From an uncultured Allomuricauda sp. (lineage in GTDB: Bacteria; Bacteroidota; Bacteroidia; Flavobacteriales; Flavobacteriaceae), in NCBI RefSeq assembly GCF_947501165.1, contig NZ_CANMUU010000001.1, positions 1,054,001 to 1,118,000 on the forward strand: a DNA stretch of 64,000 nucleotides, read 5' to 3'. Below are positions 36,598 to 45,291 of the stretch, piece after piece. The notes below the pieces were generated by a model. The model saw only the letters and a program-made list of their open reading frames with translations. It searched no databases and was not told the origin of the DNA. The position numbers and the translations under genes were made by a program. Position 1 is the first letter of the stretch. Every line of letters begins with the position of its first letter.

Positions 36598-36624
36598 AAA
36601 CCCCTTCCGTGTTGGAAAGGGTTT
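36598..36624 (-). terminator. Terminator of the DinB-family gene
   Basis: Read on the minus strand, an 11-bp stem with one mismatch and a 5-base loop is followed by ATTTTTTA. It lies between the DinB gene and the downstream SYLF gene. Confidence 0.65.
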
Positions 36625-36645
36625 GCCAATAATTGTTAACGTCTT

Positions 36646-37257
36646 TTATTTCCCTTTGGGAAACAGGTTGTGTTTCATAACCTCTTCCATCTGCAGTACA
36701 TGGCGCTCTGTATGGCCTGCTGCAAATATGATGACTTGAAGCCCATCTACGGTGCCAAAGGGCAAATCACTATTGAAACGGTTTCTTAAATCATCATTTG
36801 TGGTGTTTACATATTCAATATGTTCCTGTCTTTTGTCCATAAAGGCCTTCACCGTCTCTTCAAACGAACCGAATTTTCCACTGGGCTCAAAAGCTTCGGA
36901 AGTTTTTACACGATTACTTCGGTCAGTAATAATTCCCATAAGTTGCTCATCTTTCAGTTTTACGGAATCCCTCATAGCAGGATTTGGTCCTGAGGCAACG
37001 GTCTTTTGAATGAGCCCACCAAAAGCATTCTCTGAAATGGCCAAATGTTCCACACACTCCGCAATGGACCAAGAACTAGCCTTTGCTTTAAAGTTCAACT
37101 GCTCTTTGGATAGGCCACTTATCACGCTTTTCATATGGTCGCGGGTTTTTTCCAAGAGCTCTATCACCATGGTACGTTCGGCCTCGGTCAGTTTGGAGGT
37201 ATCCTTATTAAAGCTGAACAAAGTAAGGACCAAAATGGGTAAAATGAGTTTTTTCAT
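36646..37257 (-). CDS. Secreted DinB/YfiT-family four-helix protein
   Basis: A 203-residue protein with a short signal peptide and a DinB-like four-helix bundle. The metal triad expected for this fold is present: His in SIAECVEHLAISE, and two in GHTERHVLQMEEV. DinB proteins are putative metal-dependent thiol transferases or hydrolases, and most are uncharacterised. Export to the periplasm (MKKLILPILVLTLFSF) is a little unusual for the fold but seen in Bacteroidota. It has its own terminator. Confidence 0.82.
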   Translation of the reverse strand: MKKLILPILVLTLFSFNKDTSKLTEAERTMVIELLEKTRDHMKSVISGLSKEQLNFKAKASSWSIAECVEHLAISENAFGGLIQKTVASGPNPAMRDSVKLKDEQLMGIITDRSNRVKTSEAFEPSGKFGSFEETVKAFMDKRQEHIEYVNTTNDDLRNRFNSDLPFGTVDGLQVIIFAAGHTERHVLQMEEVMKHNLFPKGK

Positions 37258-37479
37258 CGGATTAGGATTTTAGAAATAATATCTAGGTGTTTGTTTATTT
37301 TTAAGACGAAAACCATCTTTGAACACAATATCGTTGTCTCAAAGATACTTTAGTCTTTGTGACCCAAGCGGGGCGAATCTGCCATATTAAAGGGTGTTTG
37401 TGCTATGGCAATGAAAAATGGAGATAGACAAAGCTTATTTTTTTATAGCAATTGCGTATGGGTTTCGGCACGCTTTCAA

Positions 37480-37643
37480 TTGCTTTCTTACTATTTTTAA
37501 GTGCTTAGATTTGAAATACTTATGCAAAGTACCACGGTTTTCGGTTGAATTTGGTACTTATTAAGAAATATAAATAATAGAAAAAGGAAGTTTCAATTAA
37601 ACTTAACTGCCATATTTCCGAGAAGGTTATGGCAGTTTTTTTA
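37480..37643 (+). ncRNA. Candidate small RNA or attenuating leader upstream of the ankyrin gene
   Basis: The 399-base gap 37258-37656 has no convincing gene but contains a complete RNA-gene layout. TTG (37480-37482) and TAGATTTG (37506-37513) are 23 bases apart. They are followed by an 8-bp perfect hairpin AAGTACCA/TGGTACTT (37527-37559) and an intrinsic terminator at 37605-37643. The predicted transcript is about 125 nt. Because the terminator ends 14 bases before the ankyrin ATG, it could also be a regulated leader. I do not recognise the family. Confidence 0.5.
37605..37643 (+). terminator. Intrinsic terminator just before the ankyrin gene
   Basis: AACTGCCAT and ATGGCAGTT form a perfect 9-bp stem (15-base loop) followed by a run of T residues. 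Confidence 0.75.
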
Positions 37644-37656
37644 TCTTTCAGTACAA

Positions 37657-38136
37657 ATGGAAAATTCGGAAAAACTCTTCAATGAAATTCGAAATGGCAA
37701 TGTGGCCACAATTGCCGAAATGTTGCAGAATCAACCTTCATTAATCAATGCAAGGGATGGACGCGGGTCAACACCTTTAATTTTGGCCACATACTATAAA
37801 CAAAAGGAAGTTGCTGAAACTCTTTTATCACATGGCGCAGAAATTGATGAAAAGGATGGTTCAGGAAATACAGCCTTAATGGGAGTATGCTTCAAGGGAT
37901 ATTTGGAAATTGCTCAGCTATTGATAGATTCGGGCGCCGATGTGAATGTAACTAATGTAATGGGAGCCACTTGCCTAATTTATGCGGTGACCTTTAACCA
38001 TTTGGCAATTGCTGAACTACTTTTGGCAAATAAGGCAGATGTTTCTTTAAAGGATGCTCGTGGAAATACCGCTTTGGACCATGCCAAAACACAGGATTTT
38101 AAACCCTTAATTGCCCTTTTGGAGGCGCATGCCTAA
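37657..38136 (+). CDS. Ankyrin-repeat protein
   Basis: A 159-residue protein made almost wholly of four ankyrin repeats. The repeats are seen as DGRGSTPLILATYYKQKEVAETLLSHGAEI, then DGSGNTALMGVCFKGYLEIAQLLIDSGADV, and two more ending DARGNTALDHAKTQ (each repeat about 33 residues). There is no signal peptide, so it is cytoplasmic. Ankyrin repeats mediate protein binding and the partner is unknown. It precedes the NUDIX gene by 5 bases, and that gene touches the nitrilase gene, so the three form a likely operon. The upstream terminator may control it. Confidence 0.88.
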   Translation: MENSEKLFNEIRNGNVATIAEMLQNQPSLINARDGRGSTPLILATYYKQKEVAETLLSHGAEIDEKDGSGNTALMGVCFKGYLEIAQLLIDSGADVNVTNVMGATCLIYAVTFNHLAIAELLLANKADVSLKDARGNTALDHAKTQDFKPLIALLEAHA

Positions 38137-38141
38137 AAAAA

Positions 38142-38762
38142 ATGAATTCCAATCAACTTAACCTTATTAAAAGAATCAACGCTATAGCCGATACAGGCTT
38201 ATTTTATGCTGAGGGGGATTACGATAGAGAGCGCTATGAAGAATTAAAGGGAATAGGTGCGGAGCTGATGGCCCAGGTATCTGAAAAGCCTTTGGAAGTT
38301 CTCAAAGACTTCTTTGTCCCTTCCGAATCGTATCCGACGCCAAAGGTGGATGTTCGTGGCTTTTTGTTCAATGAAAAAGAAGAAGTGCTATTGGCCAAAG
38401 AAAGCATAGATGGCAAATGGACCATTCCAGGAGGTTGGGCAGATATTGGCAATACACCCTCAGAGGTTGCCACAAAAGAGATTTGGGAAGAGACAGGAAT
38501 AGAAGCAAAAGTGATTCGCCTTTTGGCTGTTTACGACAAACAGGTTCATCCACATCCCCCAGAACCCTATTACATCTACAAGATTATTTTTTATTGCCAA
38601 ATGACCGGGGGACTCCTCAAACCGGGATTTGATATGTTGGATGCGGATTTTTTTTCGCTTGACAATCTTCCTCCACTGTCAGAGGAACGTATTTTAGAGT
38701 TCCAAATAAGGCAGTTGTTCCAATTGGCCAAGTCTAAAACCAACGAAGTTTACTTTGATTGA
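38142..38762 (+). CDS. NUDIX hydrolase with N-terminal extension
   Basis: A 206-residue pyrophosphohydrolase. The Nudix box is complete: G-x5-E-x7-K-E-I-x-E-E-x-G-I in the segment starting GGWADIGNTPSEVATKE (about residues 93-115). An N-terminal helical part of about 60 residues (LNLIKRINAIADTGLFYAEG ...YDRERYEEL) matches the small domain found on NUDIX enzymes acting on ADP-ribose-like or nucleotide-sugar substrates. The exact substrate is unknown. Its stop overlaps the first base of the nitrilase ATG. Confidence 0.9.
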   Translation: MNSNQLNLIKRINAIADTGLFYAEGDYDRERYEELKGIGAELMAQVSEKPLEVLKDFFVPSESYPTPKVDVRGFLFNEKEEVLLAKESIDGKWTIPGGWADIGNTPSEVATKEIWEETGIEAKVIRLLAVYDKQVHPHPPEPYYIYKIIFYCQMTGGLLKPGFDMLDADFFSLDNLPPLSEERILEFQIRQLFQLAKSKTNEVYFD

Positions 38763-39541
38763 TGGAAGTTTTAGATACCTTAAAAGTTGCTTTAATCCAA
38801 TCCCCATTAATTTGGGAAGACCCCAATGCCAATAGAAAGGCTTTTGAATCAAAAATAGCTTTAGTGCAGACCGATGTTGATTTGGTCATTTTGCCCGAAA
38901 TGTTCACGACTGGGTTTACAATGTCACCTGAAAACATTGATGCTTCCGAAGGAATAAAAACAGTAAATTGGATGCAGAAAATCGCAAAGAAACTTCAAAT
39001 TGCCATTGTTGGAAGTATCGTTTTTCAAGAAGAAGGGAAGTATTATAATCGGCTTCACTTTGTAGAACCAGATGGGGGCATTAATACATATGATAAAAGA
39101 CACACGTTCACTTTGGCTGGAGAGCATAAGAAATATGAATCTGGTGAAAAAAAGGTGTTAACAGAATACAAGGGATTTCGTTTTTACCCCCTAATTTGTT
39201 ATGATCTTCGCTTTCCCGTTTGGGCCAGAAATGCTGTTAACTACGATGTGCTAATTTATGTGGCCAATTGGCCAAAACCACGAATTTCTGCCTGGGATAG
39301 TTTACTTAAAGCTCGCGCTATTGAAAATATGGCCTACTGTATAGGCGTTAATCGTGTTGGTTTAGACGATTCAGGATATGAGTATACAGGACATTCTGCG
39401 GTTTATGATGTTTTGGGAAATCAGCTAACCTTTTCTGATGCCGAAGAAATACTATATGCAACTCTAGAAAAGAACCATATTCAAGAAAATAGGGATAGAT
39501 TACGGTTTCTGGACGACCGGGATGATTTTAATCTGTTATAA
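38762..39541 (+). CDS. Nitrilase-superfamily amidohydrolase (omega-amidase-like)
   Basis: A 259-residue carbon-nitrogen hydrolase with the full catalytic triad: Glu in ILPEMFTTGF, Lys in YDKRHTF and Cys in LICYDLRFPVW. The sequence around the triad resembles YafV/Nit2 omega-amidases, which hydrolyse 2-oxoglutaramate or 2-oxosuccinamate in metabolite repair. A repair role would fit the neighbouring NUDIX enzyme, but this is inference. ATG 38762 overlaps the NUDIX stop by one base. The 3' end overlaps the convergent Ig-like lipoprotein gene by 14 bases. Confidence 0.9.
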   Translation: MEVLDTLKVALIQSPLIWEDPNANRKAFESKIALVQTDVDLVILPEMFTTGFTMSPENIDASEGIKTVNWMQKIAKKLQIAIVGSIVFQEEGKYYNRLHFVEPDGGINTYDKRHTFTLAGEHKKYESGEKKVLTEYKGFRFYPLICYDLRFPVWARNAVNYDVLIYVANWPKPRISAWDSLLKARAIENMAYCIGVNRVGLDDSGYEYTGHSAVYDVLGNQLTFSDAEEILYATLEKNHIQENRDRLRFLDDRDDFNLL

Positions 39542-41147
39542 TAAATGACTGCTCCAGTTCCCAGTTGGCCCTTACTTCAATTACATCAGGATAATAACTG
39601 ACTTTTTCCGGTTGAATCTTTTTCAAATAATTGCCCGTGTCCCAGATGCCATTGGCGTTGTCATCAAAAATAACCCGAATCATGTAACGGGCGGGTTCCA
39701 GGTTATTGAATTCTATAGGTCCAGGAACTTCAGAAATGGTTTCCCTTTGTGTTTCACCTTGCTCGTCAGTCAGCTGCACAATCATTGGGTATTTTACCGT
39801 GCCGGAAATGTTTACTCTCAGGTTTCCATAATCTGCATAGCTGCCGGTAGAAAACTTGAAGGACAATGAATCATTTTCTATTCCAAAGAAGTCTGTGACT
39901 GCACCGGGGTAAAGGTTAAAGGTGTATGACTGGTTTGCCTCTTTTTCGAACTCAAAATTGATTTGATTTTTTATGGAATCCAGGGCGTAACTGTAATTGT
40001 AGGGCAAGGAATCATTCAAGAAAGCCTCAATATTACTGGTGTCTACTGCTCTAATTGGCGTATTGGCCAAGAGGCTAAAAATCTCTTCAAACCCTAATTT
40101 ACTACTCGTGCTATTGGTCAGTTTTAATGAATCCAATCCGAGTTTTCGGGTTTTCACGGTAAAGGTGTCCTTTTGGTCCAATACCTTGTTGCTAACCATA
40201 AAAATAATAGAATCCAAATCCGTTGGGGTCAACCAATAATTAAGGGTGTCGGTTTCTCTTTCCTTTAAAATGGTAGTGCGTACAGAATCTGGCAAATCCG
40301 TAAGGCTTTCTATGCTTATTTCTTCTTGTACCCCTTGATAACCAAATATAATTCGGTTTTTGGCCACATAACTGGGAACAGAAGGGGTGTAATCCGGAAT
40401 TTCCTTAAAGAGGTTTAATAAGTAAATGGAGTCTGAAGGCACTGTGATGGTGTCTTCTATAAATCCAATTTTATCCTGACGCTGATCAAAAAGATTGTTT
40501 TTGTTTATATCCTTTAAAGCAATAAGTTTATACTTTCCAGCCTTAAGATTTTTAAGTTCAAAAATGGGAAGACTGTCCAAAGTGTTTGAGATATAGTTCG
40601 GGGGTTTTTTAAATACGGTGGAATCCGTAAAAGCCGTATCCAGTTCATAGAGCATCACACTAATAAATTCCTCTGCTTTTCTATCATAAGCATCCTTTAC
40701 TGCCCCGGAAAGCGTTAAAGAATCAATATAGGTGCCCGTTGAGAAAACATAGGTAAGAAAACTGTTGGGGTTACCCTCATTGTTATCCACAATACTCTGA
40801 CCAAAATTAAAGGTATAGGTGGTATTTTCGCTCAAAGTGTCTTTGATAATAACTTCCACATATTTGCTTACACCGCCTTGTGGCTTTATCTCTGGCGCAT
40901 TTTTTAACGGAGGAGAAATGATGAGTTGGTTCTGAACATCTTCCAGCTTGATGTATTCATCAAAATACAGCCGAATGGTTTTGGATTTGAATTCGGTAGA
41001 GAAGTTTTCCGGCACGGTGCGAATCAATTCGGGAGGAGTTACATCTTCCGGGCCACCCGTGGGATTTCCCCGTCTAGCGCACTGCCAAAGTACCAATCCT
41101 AACCAAAGGATAAAAAAGAAGCTCAGATATTTCTTTAGGTGAACCAT
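39528..41147 (-). CDS. Large Ig-like-domain lipoprotein
   Basis: A 539-residue lipoprotein with lipobox LWQC and the mature start ARRGNPTGGPEDVTPPELIRT, then a bacterial Ig-like (SbsA/Big_5-type) domain at about residues 30-135 (IRLYFDEYIKLEDVQNQLIISP, TYTFNFGQSIVDNNEGN). Further beta-rich regions follow, including LKAGKYKLIALKDINKNNLFDQ, repeated near the C-terminus as ARYMIRVIFDDNANGIWD. These two Asp/Asn-rich loops look like calcium sites. Widely conserved in Bacteroidota; function unknown, probably on the cell surface. Confidence 0.8.
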   Translation of the reverse strand: MVHLKKYLSFFFILWLGLVLWQCARRGNPTGGPEDVTPPELIRTVPENFSTEFKSKTIRLYFDEYIKLEDVQNQLIISPPLKNAPEIKPQGGVSKYVEVIIKDTLSENTTYTFNFGQSIVDNNEGNPNSFLTYVFSTGTYIDSLTLSGAVKDAYDRKAEEFISVMLYELDTAFTDSTVFKKPPNYISNTLDSLPIFELKNLKAGKYKLIALKDINKNNLFDQRQDKIGFIEDTITVPSDSIYLLNLFKEIPDYTPSVPSYVAKNRIIFGYQGVQEEISIESLTDLPDSVRTTILKERETDTLNYWLTPTDLDSIIFMVSNKVLDQKDTFTVKTRKLGLDSLKLTNSTSSKLGFEEIFSLLANTPIRAVDTSNIEAFLNDSLPYNYSYALDSIKNQINFEFEKEANQSYTFNLYPGAVTDFFGIENDSLSFKFSTGSYADYGNLRVNISGTVKYPMIVQLTDEQGETQRETISEVPGPIEFNNLEPARYMIRVIFDDNANGIWDTGNYLKKIQPEKVSYYPDVIEVRANWELEQSFIITD

Positions 41148-41213
41148 AAAAAATTATAGGGCAAAGAAACGATTAATTTGATTTTTGAAAATGAACATTG
41201 GCAAATTTTAACC

Positions 41214-41915
41214 CTACTCCACAACGGCTATGCTAGCTATTGAGATTTCAACACTAGGTAATTCAGTAAGAGTTCTGGCACACGCCTCTAGCGTGGCCCC
41301 GGTAGTTATTACATCATCAACCAAAAGAATATGCCTGTATTCCTTGTTTTTGGACACATCACATTGAAAAGCACTTTGAATATTTTCCCATCGCATTTGT
41401 CTGTCCTTCTTAGTTTGGGTCTTGGTATTTTCTGTTCTTACCAATAATTCTGGTGTAAAATCCGCTTGGAGATGTTCAGCAATTTGTTCAGCAAATAGGG
41501 AAACCTGATTATAGGTGCGTTTTTTTTCTTTTTTTGGGTGTAGGGGAACTGGGACAACGGCATCAACATCTTTTAGGGTATTTTCCTCTTTCAACAAAGA
41601 ACCGTACCAATCACCGAAAAAACCGCCTATGTCTTCTTGTTTTTTATACTTTAAGAAGTGCATTAGGTTTTTAACTATCCCATTTTTAGTGAAAAAAAGA
41701 AATGAACCAGCCTTTTTTATGGGAATTCGTCCATAAAAAATACGGTCAACTGCATTTTCGTCGGTGAAGTTATAATCGGTGAGTGGCAGTTCATGTCGAC
41801 AAACGGTACACAAAACATGTTCTCCTCTGGATAATTGGGTATTACATCCAAAACACACTCTTGGCAATAGGATGTTGTTAATATCGTTTATTATCTTAGC
41901 CAACCTTTTGGACAT
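41214..41915 (-). CDS. ComF-family phosphoribosyltransferase-like protein
   Basis: A 233-residue ComF/ComFC homologue. An N-terminal zinc-ribbon-like pair CFGCNTQLSRGEHVLCTVC (residues about 19-37) is followed by a type I phosphoribosyltransferase domain with VVPVPLHPKKEKKRTYNQ and the PRPP loop HILLVDDVITTGATLEAC. ComFC is needed for DNA transformation in several bacteria, at a step after uptake; many non-competent bacteria also keep it. The start at 41915 (ATG) is used instead of TTG 41918. It is divergent from the coiled-coil gene. Confidence 0.9.
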   Translation of the reverse strand: MSKRLAKIINDINNILLPRVCFGCNTQLSRGEHVLCTVCRHELPLTDYNFTDENAVDRIFYGRIPIKKAGSFLFFTKNGIVKNLMHFLKYKKQEDIGGFFGDWYGSLLKEENTLKDVDAVVPVPLHPKKEKKRTYNQVSLFAEQIAEHLQADFTPELLVRTENTKTQTKKDRQMRWENIQSAFQCDVSKNKEYRHILLVDDVITTGATLEACARTLTELPSVEISIASIAVVE

Positions 41916-41951
41916 CAAATCTTATACTGTTTAGAGTAGCTCTAGAACCCC

Positions 41952-42848
41952 ATGGACGCCCAAGATAACAATTTCAATTACAAGATAATCTTTGCTGCAC
42001 TTGTAGCAGTAATTGTGGGTATTCTCATTGCTTTTTACTACAGTTATGCCCAGTCCAAGAATCAAATGGTTTTTTTGGAACAGGAAAAATCGCTTTTAGT
42101 TAAGGATTTAACTTTGATGAAAGCGGAAGTTGACCGTTTATCCGGGTTGAACGAAGTAAATGAAATTGAGTTGCAGACCTCCCGTTTTCGGGTAGAGCAA
42201 CTGTTGGATTCTGTGGGTAGGCTTAATTTTAGTTTGACCAAGCTTAAGGAAACACGAAGCTCGCTTCGTATGTTGGAGGTGAGTTTTGATAGCTTAAAAC
42301 TGAAAAATAATTTTCTACGGTACAACAATCGTCTTCTGGCCGACCGATATGAAGAAACCCAAAAACAACTTCGGGATGCTAGGGGAAGGGCCAGTAATAT
42401 AGAAAAACGCGAATCTTTATTGCGCGAGACCAACAAGGAGTTGAGTCGGGAATTGAAAATCAAAAGCTATCTAAAATTGCAGAATGCTGAAGGTAGTGGA
42501 TTTAGACTTAGGGCAGGTAGACCCATAAAAACCAATAAGGCGTCTACCATTGAGAAGTTGAGAGGGTGTGTCACTATCCTTAGCGACCCCTCCGAGCGTG
42601 GAAAAGTACGTGTGCTTTATCTCCAATTTTTGTCACCCGAAATGAAGGTAATCGAGGACAATGCAAACACCATTTCTGTTGGCGGGAATACCTATAGCAA
42701 AAAGGTAGAGATTGTATATACCGGAAAAGAAATCAGTATTTGTGATGCCATTACGGTACCTTCAGAATCCCTTGCTGAAGGAATTTATACCCTTAATGTA
42801 TTTGAGGACGAAAGACTTTTGGCCTCTACGGAATTTCAGTTGAAATAA
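41952..42848 (+). CDS. Membrane-anchored coiled-coil protein
   Basis: A 298-residue protein with one N-terminal membrane helix (residues 10-30, IIFAALVAVIVGILIAFYYS) and a long coiled coil (about residues 35-175, rich in Leu, Glu, Lys and Arg). A globular beta-rich C-terminal domain of about 115 residues follows, with VRVLYLQFLSPEMKVIED and VEIVYTGKEISICDAI. The topology suggests a periplasmic structural or scaffold protein. I do not recognise a named family. It precedes glyS by 37 bases and could share its transcript, although glyS has a candidate promoter of its own. Confidence 0.75.
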   Translation: MDAQDNNFNYKIIFAALVAVIVGILIAFYYSYAQSKNQMVFLEQEKSLLVKDLTLMKAEVDRLSGLNEVNEIELQTSRFRVEQLLDSVGRLNFSLTKLKETRSSLRMLEVSFDSLKLKNNFLRYNNRLLADRYEETQKQLRDARGRASNIEKRESLLRETNKELSRELKIKSYLKLQNAEGSGFRLRAGRPIKTNKASTIEKLRGCVTILSDPSERGKVRVLYLQFLSPEMKVIEDNANTISVGGNTYSKKVEIVYTGKEISICDAITVPSESLAEGIYTLNVFEDERLLASTEFQLK

Positions 42849-42874
42849 CCTCTTTTTTTTTAGTTCAAAAAACT

Positions 42875-42882
42875 ATTTTTGC
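42875..42882 (+). promoter_or_regulatory. Candidate -7 box of glyS
   Basis: TATTTTTG fits TAnnTTTG but ends only 3 bases before the ATG, so the transcript would be essentially leaderless if it is used. Confidence 0.3.
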
Positions 42883-42885
42883 CCC

Positions 42886-44427
42886 ATGGCGAATCAGGAA
42901 GATATTTTCAAAAAGGTTATCTCCCATGCAAAGGAGTATGGCTATATATTTCAATCCAGTGAGATTTATGACGGACTCAGTGCTGTTTATGACTACGGTC
43001 AAAACGGGGTTGAGCTAAAAAAGAATATTCGTGAGTATTGGTGGCAGGCCATGGTTCAGCTCAACGACAATATTGTTGGGATAGATGCGGCCATTTTTAT
43101 GCACCCCACCACTTGGAAGGCTTCGGGACACGTGGATGCATTCAATGATCCCTTGATTGACAACAAAGATTCCAAAAAGAGATACCGTGCAGATGTTTTG
43201 GTAGAAGACCATGTGGCCAAGATTGAAGGTAAAATTGAAAAAGAAGTAAAGAAAGCGGCCAAGCGCTTTGGGGATAGTTTTGATAAAAAACAGTTCTTGG
43301 AGACTAACCCACGTGTTTTGGATTACCAAGCCAAGGCAGATGGTATCCTAAAGCGACTGGGAAAATCGTTGGAAAATGAAGATTTGGCAGATGTTAAGGA
43401 GCTCATTGAAGAATTGGGTATAGTCTGTCCAATTTCTGGTTCTAAAAACTGGACGGATGTAAAACAGTTCAACTTAATGTTCGGCACCAAACTAGGAGCC
43501 ACTGCAGATTCGGCGATGGATTTATACCTACGCCCCGAAACCGCACAGGGAATCTTTGTGAACTTTCTGAATGTTCAGAAGAGCGGACGTATGAAAATCC
43601 CATTTGGTATTGCTCAGACCGGAAAGGCATTTCGTAATGAAATTGTGGCGCGCCAGTTCATATTCCGAATGCGTGAATTTGAACAGATGGAGATGCAATA
43701 TTTCATTAAACCTGGTACGCAAAAGGAGTGGTACGATACCTGGAAAGAAAAACGCCTTAACTGGCACCTTTCTTTGGGCTTGGGTGAAGATAATTATCGT
43801 TTCCACGACCATGAAAAGTTGGCCCACTACGCAGATGCTGCAGCCGATATTGAGTTTAGGTTTCCATTCGGCTTTAAAGAGTTGGAAGGAATCCATTCCA
43901 GAACTGATTTTGACTTGGGAAGCCACGAGAAGTTTTCCAATAAAAAGTTGCAATACTTCGACCCAGAAGAAAACAAGAGTTATGTGCCTTATGTTTTGGA
44001 AACTTCCATTGGGTTGGATCGTATGTTTCTAGCGGTTTTTTCCAGTGCACTACAAGAAGAAGCATTGGAAAACAATACCACCCGAACTGTACTTAAATTA
44101 CCGGCTGTTTTGGCACCTACAAAGGCTGCTGTTCTGCCACTTTTAAAAAGGGATGGTCTGCCAGAAGTAGCCCATAAATTGATGGATGATTTAAAATGGG
44201 ATTTTAACGTGGTATATGATGAAAAAGATGCCGTAGGCCGTCGCTATCGTCGTCAGGATGCCGTAGGCACGCCTTTCTGTGTTACGGTGGATCATCAAAC
44301 TTTGGAAGATGAAACGGTAACCATTCGCCATCGAGATACCATGGAACAGCAGAGGGTAAAGATAAACGAGGTAAAAGGTATCATTTCCAAAGAAGTGGAT
44401 ATGCGGTATTGGTTACAAAGAATCTAA
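42886..44427 (+). CDS. glyS: Glycyl-tRNA synthetase (single-chain class II)
   Basis: A 513-residue class II synthetase of the homodimeric type, charging tRNA-Gly. Recognisable parts: the N-terminal GYIFQSSEIYDGLSAVYDYG, motif 2 region YLRPETAQGIFVNF with FRNEIVARQFIFRMREFEQMEMQYF, motif 3 YVLETSIGLDRMFLA, and a C-terminal anticodon domain with VLAPTKAAVLPL and YDEKDAVGRRYRRQDAVGTP. The length and the single chain distinguish it from the bacterial alpha2beta2 enzyme, whose beta subunit is also called GlyS; some databases name this form glyQS. Confidence 0.93.
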   Translation: MANQEDIFKKVISHAKEYGYIFQSSEIYDGLSAVYDYGQNGVELKKNIREYWWQAMVQLNDNIVGIDAAIFMHPTTWKASGHVDAFNDPLIDNKDSKKRYRADVLVEDHVAKIEGKIEKEVKKAAKRFGDSFDKKQFLETNPRVLDYQAKADGILKRLGKSLENEDLADVKELIEELGIVCPISGSKNWTDVKQFNLMFGTKLGATADSAMDLYLRPETAQGIFVNFLNVQKSGRMKIPFGIAQTGKAFRNEIVARQFIFRMREFEQMEMQYFIKPGTQKEWYDTWKEKRLNWHLSLGLGEDNYRFHDHEKLAHYADAAADIEFRFPFGFKELEGIHSRTDFDLGSHEKFSNKKLQYFDPEENKSYVPYVLETSIGLDRMFLAVFSSALQEEALENNTTRTVLKLPAVLAPTKAAVLPLLKRDGLPEVAHKLMDDLKWDFNVVYDEKDAVGRRYRRQDAVGTPFCVTVDHQTLEDETVTIRHRDTMEQQRVKINEVKGIISKEVDMRYWLQRI

Positions 44428-44480
44428 CCTTTACATGGGGATTAAAATTTAGGGTATCAAAAAAATCTAGGAAATCTTAT

Positions 44481-45047
44481 TTAATGATGCTCTTTTATGA
44501 TGTTCTCTAGACATTTTATAAAAGTTTCGTGGTTGCCTTTTTGTTGATTGCTGATGGGCAAATCAATTAAGGGATATGCCATCTTTTTGTCCGATAGATA
44601 AATTTTGTGATAAAATACTTTTTGACCAGACTTGTTTATCGCAATAGATTTTAGCTTGAAAGTAAATCCAGTGTTTTCGCTAAAATGAATAGAAACAGGT
44701 TTGCCAATTTCCTCTCTAAATATATTTAGTTTTACGAGTTGAATTCTTCTAGATATTGTTTTTACATGGATAACTCTTGAATAAGGGGATAGCTTAAAAA
44801 AAGCAAAGACAGAACCAATGACAATAATTTCAACAAGCCAAAATCTTAGGTTGTTGTAATTCTTTTGCGCAAAAAGCAGAGATGGAATAAGGAACAGCAG
44901 GATGAATAAATATAACAATAGATAGAGGTAAGTAGCTTTCTGATAAATTGAAAAATTACTTTTTGTTCCACTAAACCCATACTGCACTATGGACCAAGAA
45001 GGTTCCAACCCATTAACAACACGCTTCAGTCGCTGAAAATCCTTCAA
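44481..45047 (-). CDS. Hypothetical membrane protein, probable non-ATG start
   Basis: A 188-residue frame with two adjacent hydrophobic helices (about residues 38-62 and 70-88) and a hydrophilic beta-rich C-terminal part. There is no ATG in the first 150 codons, so the gene must begin at TTG 45047, or at an in-frame GTG about 20 codons later, unless it is not translated as drawn. Homology is not recognisable by eye; the two-helix, PH-like layout resembles small bacterial membrane PH-domain proteins. It is convergent with glyS. Confidence 0.55.
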   Translation of the reverse strand: MKDFQRLKRVVNGLEPSWSIVQYGFSGTKSNFSIYQKATYLYLLLYLFILLFLIPSLLFAQKNYNNLRFWLVEIIVIGSVFAFFKLSPYSRVIHVKTISRRIQLVKLNIFREEIGKPVSIHFSENTGFTFKLKSIAINKSGQKVFYHKIYLSDKKMAYPLIDLPISNQQKGNHETFIKCLENIIKEHH

Positions 45048-45291
45048 ATCTTTATCTATTTATAATTACACAGAAGTATTAGGATGATCAATTTAAAATA
45101 AAGCCTATTTAAAACTTTGATTAATGTATAAACGCTGAAAAAGACTTGATTTAGAGCAGATATGAATTGATCTTTTAAAGATTTTTTTTAAATCAACCAT
45201 AAAATTTAGCAAGCAAACCTTTGTAAATAACACACTAAAAACGATTTAGATACGTTAATGTATAGCCTTGCACGGACCCCAAATTTTAAAG

